A DNA stretch of 36,520 nucleotides from Moraxella cuniculi DSM 21768 (lineage in GTDB: Bacteria > Pseudomonadota > Gammaproteobacteria > Pseudomonadales > Moraxellaceae): positions 1 through 36,520 of the forward strand of contig NZ_FTNU01000020.1 of the NCBI RefSeq assembly GCF_900156515.1, written 5' to 3'. Under the pieces are notes generated by a model. That model saw only the letters and a program-made list of their open reading frames with translations, had not been told where the DNA came from and searched no databases. The translations under genes and the position numbers were made by a program. Numbering within the stretch: the stretch's first letter is position 1; every line of letters begins with the position of its first letter. Below are positions 1 through 5,938 of this stretch, piece after piece.

Positions 1-726
1 GCAGGCTGTATTTCTGCTGAAATTGCCAAAAATGACTGTGAATCAGCTGCCCTAGGTGCTATGATAGGTGAGATGTGGGCGGATAGAAAAATAGACAATC
101 CAAACACCTTAACCGACAAACAAAGACAACAAATCATCAACGAATCTCGCCTAACTGCAAGCTTTGCTGCCTTTATCTTTGATAAAGACATCAATACCGC
201 AGCAGATATGGCTTCTGAAGTGGTTAGGTGGAATTCTACCGCTGAAATTGCACTGGGGCATGAGTGGAATCAAATTACTGATGATACAGATGGCACTTAT
301 GCTAAGGAGCAATTGCAGGCGATTAAAGGTGCTTTAAAAGATATTTCTGATAGTATAATGAGCGTACATCAGTATTATAATGACATGATACTAATTAATG
401 TTTCTGGCGGCGTTTTTAGCTACACTCTAATTATCAATAGTAAAAATGGAAAAGTCTATAGACCCGAATTATTTGAAGTAACAACCTCGTCAACTTTACT
501 CTCTGGCGGAGCTTCAGTCAATTTTGGTAGCATAACTGGCGGCTTTAAGAATGATGGTCAAATTGATCGAATAATTTTAGGCTCATCTGTTGGTTTTCAA
601 GGGTGTTATGGGGCTTGTGTAGGAGTTATTAAAACCCAAGCTAAGGATACAATCATAACCTATGGGCTGGAACTCCGCAAATTGGAGCCACAGGCGGTAA
701 AATGGTTTATACAGGAGTTCAATTAA
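1..726 (+). CDS. 3' end of a CdiA/FhaB-type two-partner-secretion exoprotein with C-terminal toxin-like region (partial, frameshifted near end)
   Basis: The reading frame is open from base 1, so the gene begins upstream of the window. The first ~20 residues (AGCISAEIAKNDCESAALGA) followed by GEMWADRK match the conserved pre-toxin segment of large haemagglutinin/CdiA proteins, where a pair of cysteines precedes an A/G-rich stretch and a LNTAA-like segment (here INTAADMASEVVRWN, near the position of the VENN motif, which is not present as such). The last ~110 residues are Gly/Ser-rich and beta-like, as expected of a variable C-terminal effector region; I do not recognise an enzymatic family. 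These proteins are secreted by an outer-membrane TpsB partner, which is not in the window. The annotated stop at 724-726 probably follows a one-base deletion near 664-667: frame 3 continues with protein-like sequence (AGTPQIGATGGKMVYTG...) to a TAG at 765-767, 14 bases before the next gene. Confidence 0.75.
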   Translation, partial: AGCISAEIAKNDCESAALGAMIGEMWADRKIDNPNTLTDKQRQQIINESRLTASFAAFIFDKDINTAADMASEVVRWNSTAEIALGHEWNQITDDTDGTYAKEQLQAIKGALKDISDSIMSVHQYYNDMILINVSGGVFSYTLIINSKNGKVYRPELFEVTTSSTLLSGGASVNFGSITGGFKNDGQIDRIILGSSVGFQGCYGACVGVIKTQAKDTIITYGLELRKLEPQAVKWFIQEFN

Positions 727-781
727 CCAAAAAACAGATCCGAGATTTGTTAAGAAAGCAAAGATAGCAAAGATAGCAATT

Positions 782-1234
782 ATGAAAAAATTTATTCTAG
801 GTTGTTGGGTAACGGTAATAATCTTGGTGATTGCTGGTGCAATCCAAAATTTTTATCAGCCAAAAACTAAAAATAAGCAAGAATTTCTTCAACTTAAACA
901 AGATGTTAGGCTTTGGTTGAGTGCAATCACACAAGGGGGTGGAAAATTTGATTTAGTTGAGTATCAAAAACCATCAATTGTTTACTCACTATCCGCCCAA
1001 GCCAAGAATAACTCGTTTACATTACAAAACTTAATTTTAACAAATATAGAAAACATGGGTATTTGGAATAGGACTAAACCGCCCTTAAACAATCCATACA
1101 CGACATATATCGCTACTTATTGCCATGGCGAATACAGTCTAATTGTTTCTGAGGTTGTTAACCAGCCAATGCAAGATCAAATCTTGGACATTACCATCTC
1201 GTGGTTGCACAACCAGCCCTGCCAAGATAATTGA
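782..1234 (+). CDS. Candidate immunity protein, membrane-anchored, unknown family
   Basis: This 150-aa protein has a single N-terminal hydrophobic segment (about residues 4-22, LGCWVTVIILVIAGAI) and a soluble C-terminal part with cysteines at about residues 114 and 147, so it is probably anchored in the inner membrane. I do not recognise the family. It sits directly behind the exoprotein's variable C-terminus, the usual position of a cognate immunity gene. A membrane location would suit a toxin that acts on the membrane or in the periplasm, but that is inference. No clear ribosome binding site is visible. The upstream bases contain a short tandem repeat of AGCAAAGAT (about 757-774) that overlaps the restored toxin stop codon, so translational coupling is possible. 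Confidence 0.6.
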   Translation: MKKFILGCWVTVIILVIAGAIQNFYQPKTKNKQEFLQLKQDVRLWLSAITQGGGKFDLVEYQKPSIVYSLSAQAKNNSFTLQNLILTNIENMGIWNRTKPPLNNPYTTYIATYCHGEYSLIVSEVVNQPMQDQILDITISWLHNQPCQDN

Positions 1235-1277
1235 CAGTGATGTCAAGATAGAGAGTTAAATAATACAGGGTCTTATT

Positions 1278-1688
1278 ATGACAGATGTTAAATCTCAATA
1301 TTTAGCTAGGCTTGAGCAAGATATTGAATCGCTTTTTGATTATGACCCTGACCGACGAGTATTTATGGGAATGTTTGGTCAACATCTAGGGGCATTATAC
1401 CTGACTGTAGATGATTTTTCAGAAATTTTTGAACACAAGGTGGAAGCATTTTTTATGCTCTTTTATGCAATGCTGCAACGAGGGCATTTAAAATTACAAA
1501 AAGATGGGCAAATTTTAGAAAAAAGTCCTAAAGAGTGGATATCTATCTTTACAGAATCTTTTCCTAAAACAGATATGCCTTATGGAGCGTATCAAGGCGA
1601 TATTATTCTTTGGTTTTCTGATGATCACTGTCCTGCTTATGCTGTTTGGGTAGATCCAATTGATGGCTCTTTACAATGGGCATCATAA
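1278..1688 (+). CDS. DUF596-like small protein, probable orphan immunity protein
   Basis: This 136-aa soluble acidic protein has the layout I associate with DUF596 proteins: a helical centre (FFMLFYAMLQRGHLKLQKDG), then a segment resembling SPKEWISIFTESFPK, and a C-terminal end of the type DIILWFSDDHCPAYAVWVDP-DGSLQW. Family members are commonly found just downstream of haemagglutinin/CdiA-like genes and of displaced toxin pieces, and are thought to be immunity proteins. The start ATG at 1278 is preceded by a weak purine stretch (CAGGGTC). The stop (1686-1688) is followed immediately, in another frame, by a toxin-tail-like open stretch, so the gene appears to be a leftover from an older toxin/immunity pair. 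The family assignment is from memory of the pattern. Confidence 0.6.
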   Translation: MTDVKSQYLARLEQDIESLFDYDPDRRVFMGMFGQHLGALYLTVDDFSEIFEHKVEAFFMLFYAMLQRGHLKLQKDGQILEKSPKEWISIFTESFPKTDMPYGAYQGDIILWFSDDHCPAYAVWVDPIDGSLQWAS

Positions 1689-1836
1689 TAACTTTATAAA
1701 CGCTCGTCCTGATTATTTTAAACTTGAAAACAGAAACGATAACCAAAGCCATCGCAATGAAAAGCCTGGCAATGGAGATTTAGAAGATATCATTAAAGAT
1801 ATCAAGCAATTTAAACGAAAACAAGGTATTAAATGA
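1663..1836 (+). pseudogene. Start-less fragment of a displaced toxin C-terminus
   Basis: An open frame from 1654 to the TGA at 1834-1836 encodes, after the DUF596 stop, a hydrophilic Asn/Lys/Asp-rich tail (HHNNFINARPDYFKLENRND..., ending QFKRKQGIK). It has an ATG at 1663 but no plausible ribosome binding site, and its first codons overlap the DUF596 gene out of frame, so the true fragment probably starts near 1687. Its stop overlaps the start of the ankyrin gene in an ATGA arrangement, typical of a toxin gene translationally coupled to its immunity gene. I read it as the last ~50 codons of a toxin module whose front end has been lost by recombination. The toxin family cannot be determined from this tail. 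Confidence 0.5.
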
Positions 1837-2384
1837 TGAGCTACAATCCAGAAGCTGAAGAACAAGGTGTTTACATCTTATCAGCTTTCAAAGATGGTAT
1901 GATTGATGATGCACTATATTTAATAAATAAATATAGTGACAATCACAGTATTTGGTATACATCTAAATCAACAAAATGGAATTGGTTGCATAAAATTTTA
2001 TTAAGCCCCAGTTCTAATAATTATAAGACAAGTTTATCGGTAAAATACCTTATCGATCTAGGTCTTGACATTAATGCTCAAGATGGATATGGCATGACGC
2101 CACTGCATTATGCTTTGCGTAGTGGCAATGCAGAAGCTGCTATTGAATTATTGAATGCAGGGGCTGATCCTAATATTCCTAATATTGACAATCTACGCCC
2201 TTTATCCATGGCTGCTTATACCAAAGAAAGAAGTTTAGAAGTACTTGAACTTATGCTTGAAAAAGGCGGTAATGTTCATAACATCATCAATGAAAATGAA
2301 ACCATCTTGCAAAGTTGGACACCACAAGAGAACTCTGAGCAATGGGAAATTGATATTTATAATATGATGAAAAAATACTCTTAA
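1833..2384 (+). CDS. Ankyrin-repeat protein, probable immunity protein
   Basis: This 183-aa protein carries clear ankyrin repeats in its middle and end: one unit around residues 70-100 (DINAQDGYGMTPLHYALRSG), the next around 100-135 (NAEAAIELLNAGADPNIPNI) and a degenerate third unit around 136-165 (SLEVLELMLEKGGNVHNII). The N-terminal ~65 residues are helical and lack the signature. There is no signal peptide or membrane segment, so it is likely cytoplasmic. Small ankyrin proteins are known as immunity proteins in polymorphic toxin systems, and here the start overlaps the stop of a toxin tail by ATGA. The ATG at 1833 is chosen for that overlap; a second ATG follows directly at 1836. A function in self-protection is inferred from context. 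Confidence 0.75.
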   Translation: MMSYNPEAEEQGVYILSAFKDGMIDDALYLINKYSDNHSIWYTSKSTKWNWLHKILLSPSSNNYKTSLSVKYLIDLGLDINAQDGYGMTPLHYALRSGNAEAAIELLNAGADPNIPNIDNLRPLSMAAYTKERSLEVLELMLEKGGNVHNIINENETILQSWTPQENSEQWEIDIYNMMKKYS

Positions 2385-2398
2385 TTTTTCACCCTGCC

Positions 2399-2475
2399 TG
2401 TATACACTTTGTATACAAATTTTTATCCTGTATTTCATACAGTTAAAATAACTTTGTCTACAAATTGTAGACAAA
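2399..2475. repeat. Cluster of three short palindromes sharing TGTNTACA cores
   Basis: Two copies of the self-complementary octamer TGTATACA (2399-2406 and 2410-2417) are separated by 3 bases. They are followed by CTGTAT-TTC-ATACAG (2428-2442) and by an 11-bp inverted repeat with a 1-base centre (arms TTTGTCTACAA at 2453-2463 and its complement at 2465-2475). The core TGTNTACA recurs throughout. This could be an operator cluster, a recombination or cassette-border site, or an array of weak hairpins behind the ankyrin gene. The palindromes are seen directly; their role is unknown. Confidence 0.6.
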
Positions 2476-2522
2476 ATCAAGCATTTTAAATCAATAACTA
2501 TTTGATTTAAAATGCTTGATTT
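2474..2522. terminator. Perfect 21-bp inverted repeat, possible terminator of the ankyrin gene
   Basis: Arms at 2474-2494 and 2502-2522 are exactly complementary (core AAGCATTTTAAATC), with a 7-base loop TAACTAT. The stem is AT-rich and followed by TTCACTCTTTAG rather than a clean T-run, so it is a long hairpin whose terminator role is only likely. The rest of the gene-free stretch (2523-2729) shows a short CCCAC repeat (2644-2659) and a TATAAT box at 2709-2714 close to the next gene; nothing else is evident. Confidence 0.5.
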
Positions 2523-2729
2523 CACTCTTTAGGGTGTGTGGTAGGAAAATTATTGCCCAAAAAGCAATAGTTAGCCATTAAATTTTGGTAAATTTACTAA
2601 AAATCTTTAAAAAATAAAAAATCACCAAAACAAGCGGTTTTCACCCACCCCACCCCACTTTCTTAAGCAATGGCTGATAAAATTCTGCTCGTTCAGGTTT
2701 TAATCAGATATAATAGTACAGAGTAATAT

Positions 2730-3095
2730 ATGAACAATTGGAAAGATTTAAGTAAAAATACAGGGCTGGCTTTGGGAATGCTTGACAATCTCAAAGTTGA
2801 GCAAGATATTTTGCAATTTTATGCTACATTTGATAATTGTAAAAAATTGATTATATTTGATGGGTTTTTTAGCTTTAGGTTTTTATTTGAAAGTTATGCT
2901 TTTAACATTTTAAACCATCATAGATTAGATGGGATTTCTTGGTTGTTTGAGTCATCACAGACAGAGTACTCTCAATGGTTTGATACACAAAGCGAAAAAA
3001 TATACAATAAAGAATATAGTCATTATAGGTTGGTATTTTTAAATCATATTGTTGATGTTTTAAGTCAAAAACCACCTTTGATATTTAATAGATAA
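2730..3095 (+). CDS. Unknown 121-aa protein, candidate orphan immunity protein
   Basis: I do not recognise the family. The protein is soluble, rich in aromatic residues (FFSFRFLFESYAF, ISWLFESSQTEYSQWF) and predicted alpha-helical, with no signal peptide. It lies in the toxin/immunity array, and a toxin-tail-like fragment starts 5 bases after its stop, repeating the DUF596/tail layout upstream. That placement makes an immunity role plausible but unproven. No good ribosome binding site precedes the ATG; a TATAAT box at 2709-2714 is so close that any transcript would have a very short leader. Confidence 0.55.
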   Translation: MNNWKDLSKNTGLALGMLDNLKVEQDILQFYATFDNCKKLIIFDGFFSFRFLFESYAFNILNHHRLDGISWLFESSQTEYSQWFDTQSEKIYNKEYSHYRLVFLNHIVDVLSQKPPLIFNR

Positions 3096-3100
3096 TCTAA

Positions 3101-3298
3101 TTGCTTGTTGATAAAACAGCTATAATGGCAATTATCCAAGCCCCTGACGGCACTTGGGTTGTCTATAGACCTGCAGGTAAAGCAGGAAAAGATACACTAC
3201 CTACCACAGCTACTGTGGAGCTTAGTAGTTCTCGCATAATCAAAAGCATAAGAAATGACAAAAAAGGTAAATTAAAACTTAAATTCCCAAAGGAATAA
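3101..3298 (+). pseudogene. Probable toxin C-terminal remnant (65 codons, TTG or internal ATG start)
   Basis: The frame opens right after a TAA at 3098-3100 and can start only at TTG 3101 or ATG 3125. Neither has a ribosome binding site. The product contains an APDGTWVVYRP segment and a basic end (IRNDKKGKLKLKFPKE), consistent with the last strand-rich part of a secreted nuclease- or toxin-like domain, though I cannot name it. It ends 4 bases before the next ATG, with the purine run AAAGGAATAA inside its end serving as that gene's ribosome binding site. This again gives a 'toxin tail plus immunity gene' unit. It could instead be a genuine small gene. Confidence 0.45.
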
Positions 3299-3302
3299 TC
3301 AA

Positions 3303-3776
3303 ATGAATATGTCATCTTTTCATGCAACAGAAGCACAATGGTTTTTAAGGGTTCTAATTACCGATCCCATGTCGTCAATATATGTACTGAGAGGTTCAGG
3401 AACGTGGCAATTCGCTGTCGAATTTATTTACCGTATATACAGCTGTGGTTTGACAGACTTTGCTTTTGATGTTTTAACCAAGAGTGAACAAAGCCCAAAT
3501 ACAACCTATGATGGCATTGAGGACTTTTGTTATCATTTGTCTATTACTGATCCTGATGATTTTGAATCTATAATCTGGATAGATGCTAATATCATTTTAA
3601 CTCCATTTGGTCGCAAGCTGATGGAAGAATATTTTAAAGATTCTTCTAAAGACTGGAGTAATGAGCTTAACATACCTTTTATTGAAAAACTTGAAGATAT
3701 TTTTACTGAGCATGGTTTAGAGTGGAATTTGGAAAATCCGAAGTTTCCTGTAGTGGGTAATTCTGAGTATCTATAA
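3303..3776 (+). CDS. Unknown 157-aa acidic protein, candidate immunity protein
   Basis: This is a soluble acidic protein with no signal peptide, membrane segment or motif I recognise. It is alpha/beta-looking, with a central segment EDFCYHLSITDPDDFESIIW and an acidic C-terminal half. AAAGGAATAATCAA in front of the ATG at 3303 provides a good ribosome binding site. A second ATG at 3309 is possible. It follows a short toxin-tail-like frame by 4 bases, the typical spacing of a toxin-immunity pair, so an immunity role is inferred from position only. Confidence 0.6.
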   Translation: MNMSSFHATEAQWFLRVLITDPMSSIYVLRGSGTWQFAVEFIYRIYSCGLTDFAFDVLTKSEQSPNTTYDGIEDFCYHLSITDPDDFESIIWIDANIILTPFGRKLMEEYFKDSSKDWSNELNIPFIEKLEDIFTEHGLEWNLENPKFPVVGNSEYL

Positions 3777-3809
3777 GAGATAAAAGATAAAATCGAAAGC
3801 AAACATTGA

Positions 3810-4289
3810 CAGGCTAAAAATATAGATTGGTATTATTTAGGTGCGATAGAGTTAATTAAAGAACTAATGCTGAAAATTCAAATTACCAAAAATGCTGGCG
3901 GTAGGGTTGTTGATCGGGTTAAGCAAGGGAAAGCCAATTCAAGCAATGTCCAAAAAAGCAAAACCTGCTCATTTCGTGGCGATATGTTAATCTCAACATT
4001 GACAGGATACAAAGCTATTGAAAACATCAATATTGGAGATTTTATCTTAGCTAAAAATGAGATTGCGGGAAAGTTAAACTACCAATCAGTTACAAATAAG
4101 TACAGCAATCAATATGATCAAAGTGTCTATATTGAAGTTTGGGACAATCAAGGCAATCAACAAACCTTGGTTTCAAATAAAATCCACCCATTTTTTACCA
4201 AGGTAAACCAAGCAAACAATCCGCAACCTTCATCAGAGGGTTATGTATATCAAGGCAATATGGCAAATGGTGCTTGGGTTGATGATTAA
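3810..4289 (+). pseudogene. Truncated Hint (intein/hedgehog-like) pretoxin domain fragment
   Basis: The frame is open from 3810 (after a TGA at 3807) to the TAA at 4287-4289, with the first ATG at 3867. Residues after KSKTCSFRGDMLISTLTGY and before NKIHPFFTKV match the start and middle of a Hint autoprocessing domain as found in polymorphic toxins: a catalytic cysteine at the domain start (TCSFRGD), the ENINIGDFILAKN segment, and a histidine in NKIHPFF. The frame ends at GAWVDD, where intact domains continue for roughly 40-60 more residues to the second catalytic block and a toxin module. No toxin follows. It is therefore a broken pretoxin cassette, probably a recombination donor or relic of the exoprotein upstream. 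Confidence 0.65.
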
Positions 4290-4480
4290 TCCGCCAGTGG
4301 CTTTGGGCATCTTGGCTTGCGTGGTGCTTAACTATAAAAAGCTGGCACTGAGATTTGGTCGGTCATTGAGAATGTGGATTGTGCTACCAATGAAATTTAT
4401 TGGCATTTGCGGTGATTCGGTGATAATATAGCAACATTTGACTGGGTTAATTTACATTTTGATGTGATTTTGGGTTTAGT
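4290..4480. other. Gene-free junction between the toxin array and core genome
   Basis: No convincing gene is seen here. A frame in the plus strand (4243-4431) overlaps the Hint fragment and reads like decayed sequence. A possible sigma70 promoter for the permease gene is TTGGCA (4400-4405) with GATAAT (4422-4427) at 16-base spacing. Base composition shifts from AT-rich to about average for the rest of the window around 4480. Confidence 0.4.
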
Positions 4481-5803
4481 ATGACAAAATGGTTTCCAAG
4501 TTTTCGCCCTTATCAAGGCAATCTTAGCACCACCGCTGTTGCAACCGATGAATATCTGCCACCTGCTCAGACCATTATGCTGGGCTTGCAGCATGTGTTG
4601 GCGATGTTTGGGGCGACAGTGCTTGCACCGATTTTGATGGGATTTGATGCCAATTTGGCAATCTTGCTGTCAGGGTTTTGTACGATTTTATTTTTTGTGA
4701 TGACCAGAGGACGAGTGCCGAGCTATTTGGGGTCGTCTTTTGCTTTTATTGGCGTGGTCGCTGCCGCAACTGCACACGCAACAGGCTCTGGGGCAAATCC
4801 CAATCTGGGCTTGGCATTGGGCGGTATCATTGCCTGTGGTGCTTTGTACGCACTGATTGGTTTTGTGGTAATGGCAACAGGCACTGCATGGATCGAAAAA
4901 CTCATGCCACCTGTGGTTACTGGGGCGGTGGTGATGATTATTGGGCTAAATCTTGCCCCCGTAACCGTGTCGTCTGTCGCAGGCAAGCCATTTGAACTGT
5001 GGATGACGCTCATAACAGTGCTGTGCATGGGCATGATTGCTGTTTTTAGCACAGGGTTTGTGCAGCGGTTATTGTTACTGCTTGGACTTAGCTTGAGCTA
5101 TGTGATTTATGCCATTGTTACCAATGCGCTGGGCTTTGGTACGCCGATTGATTTTACGGCGATACAGACGGCAGCATGGGTGGGTATGCCAAATTTTGCC
5201 AGCCCTGTGTTTGATGCCAATGCCATGCTTATCATCGCACCTGTGGCATTTATTTTGGTTGCGGAGAATTTGGGGCATATCAAGGCAGTGGGAGCAATGA
5301 CAGGTCAAAATCTCACCCCAGAGCTTGGACGGGCGTTTGTTGCCGATGGTGTGGCAACGATGATTTCAGGCTCGGTGGGTGGTACAGGCATGACAACCTA
5401 TGGTGAGAATATCGGCGTGATGGCGGTTACCAGAGTGTACTCGACTTTGATTTTTGTGGTGGCAGGGCTGTTTGCTATTATTTTGGGATTGTCGCCAAAG
5501 TTTGGTGCGTTAATCTCAACCATTCCAACCCCTGTTTTGACAGGTGCGTCTATCGTGGTGTTTGGTCTGATTACCATCGCTGGGGCAAAAATTTGGATTG
5601 ACAACCGTGTGGATTTTTCGGACAACAAAAACCTGATGGTAGCGACAGTTACGGTGATTTTGGGTACGGGGAATTTTGGTTTGATGCTTGGCAGCTTTGA
5701 TTTGGGTGGTATTGGCACGGCAACTTTTATGGCGATATTTTTGCATTGGCTGCTTAGCCTTAGAAAAGGCAAATCCAGCCACACGCAGAGCAATCATGCT
5801 TAA
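4481..5803 (+). CDS. rutG: RutG-like uracil/pyrimidine permease (NCS2 family)
   Basis: This 440-aa polytopic inner-membrane protein belongs to the nucleobase:cation symporter-2 family, which imports uracil, xanthine or related bases with protons. It follows E. coli RutG closely along its length: LQHVLAMFGATVLAPILMGFD near the start, GRVPSYLGSSFAF, the PPVVTGAVVMIIGLNLAP block, LVAENLGHIKAV with the substrate-site glutamate, and the GTGMTTYGENIGVMAVTRV signature. UraA is a more distant match. No other rut genes are present, so the exact substrate is uncertain. It is followed after ~90 bases by a strong intrinsic terminator. The ATG has no good ribosome binding site (GGGTTTAGT). Confidence 0.85.
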   Translation: MTKWFPSFRPYQGNLSTTAVATDEYLPPAQTIMLGLQHVLAMFGATVLAPILMGFDANLAILLSGFCTILFFVMTRGRVPSYLGSSFAFIGVVAAATAHATGSGANPNLGLALGGIIACGALYALIGFVVMATGTAWIEKLMPPVVTGAVVMIIGLNLAPVTVSSVAGKPFELWMTLITVLCMGMIAVFSTGFVQRLLLLLGLSLSYVIYAIVTNALGFGTPIDFTAIQTAAWVGMPNFASPVFDANAMLIIAPVAFILVAENLGHIKAVGAMTGQNLTPELGRAFVADGVATMISGSVGGTGMTTYGENIGVMAVTRVYSTLIFVVAGLFAIILGLSPKFGALISTIPTPVLTGASIVVFGLITIAGAKIWIDNRVDFSDNKNLMVATVTVILGTGNFGLMLGSFDLGGIGTATFMAIFLHWLLSLRKGKSSHTQSNHA

Positions 5804-5842
5804 GCGGTTAAAATTTTGCGTGATTGTTACAAAATTTTGCTT

Positions 5843-5848
5843 TATAAT
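5843..5848 (+). promoter_or_regulatory. Possible -10 box (TATAAT) upstream of the AGCS symporter
   Basis: A perfect TATAAT lies 96 bases before the symporter start. No good -35 hexamer is visible at 16-18 bases. It lies upstream of a small hairpin (CTGCC-CAAA-GGCAG, 5867-5880) and of the terminator at 5892-5920, so if real the transcript would carry an attenuator-like leader. Confidence 0.3.
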
Positions 5849-5891
5849 TGGTCTTGTTACACCAACTGCCCAAAGGCAGATTAAATGACAA

Positions 5892-5927
5892 AAAGGAAGT
5901 GGTATTTTGCCGCTTCTTTTATTTTTT
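5892..5927 (+). terminator. Intrinsic terminator (rutG side) or leader attenuator
   Basis: An 11-bp stem AAAGGAAGTGG / CCGCTTCTTTT (5892-5902 with 5910-5920, two G-U pairs) has a 7-base loop and is followed by ATTTTTTG. It falls between the permease gene and the preferred start of the symporter gene, and inside the longer version of the symporter frame that would begin at 5885. Confidence 0.65.
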
Positions 5928-5938
5928 GGAAAAAAGTT

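Noticed and set aside
757-774. Tandem AGCAAAGAT repeat before the first immunity gene, as a phase-variation tract
   Set aside because: Only two full copies; too short to expect slippage.
2235-2525. 96-codon minus-strand ORF over the end of the ankyrin gene and palindromes
   Set aside because: Antisense to a clear ankyrin gene and runs through the inverted repeats; no ribosome binding site or protein-like composition.
2629-2640. ACAAGCGGT, resembling a Pasteurellaceae DNA uptake sequence
   Set aside because: Only the shorter AAGCGGTT recurs (near 5802, 6007, 34435), too few and too variable to argue for an uptake signal.
4243-4431. 62-codon plus ORF after the Hint fragment
   Set aside because: Overlaps the Hint fragment in another frame and reads as low-quality hydrophobic sequence without ribosome binding site.
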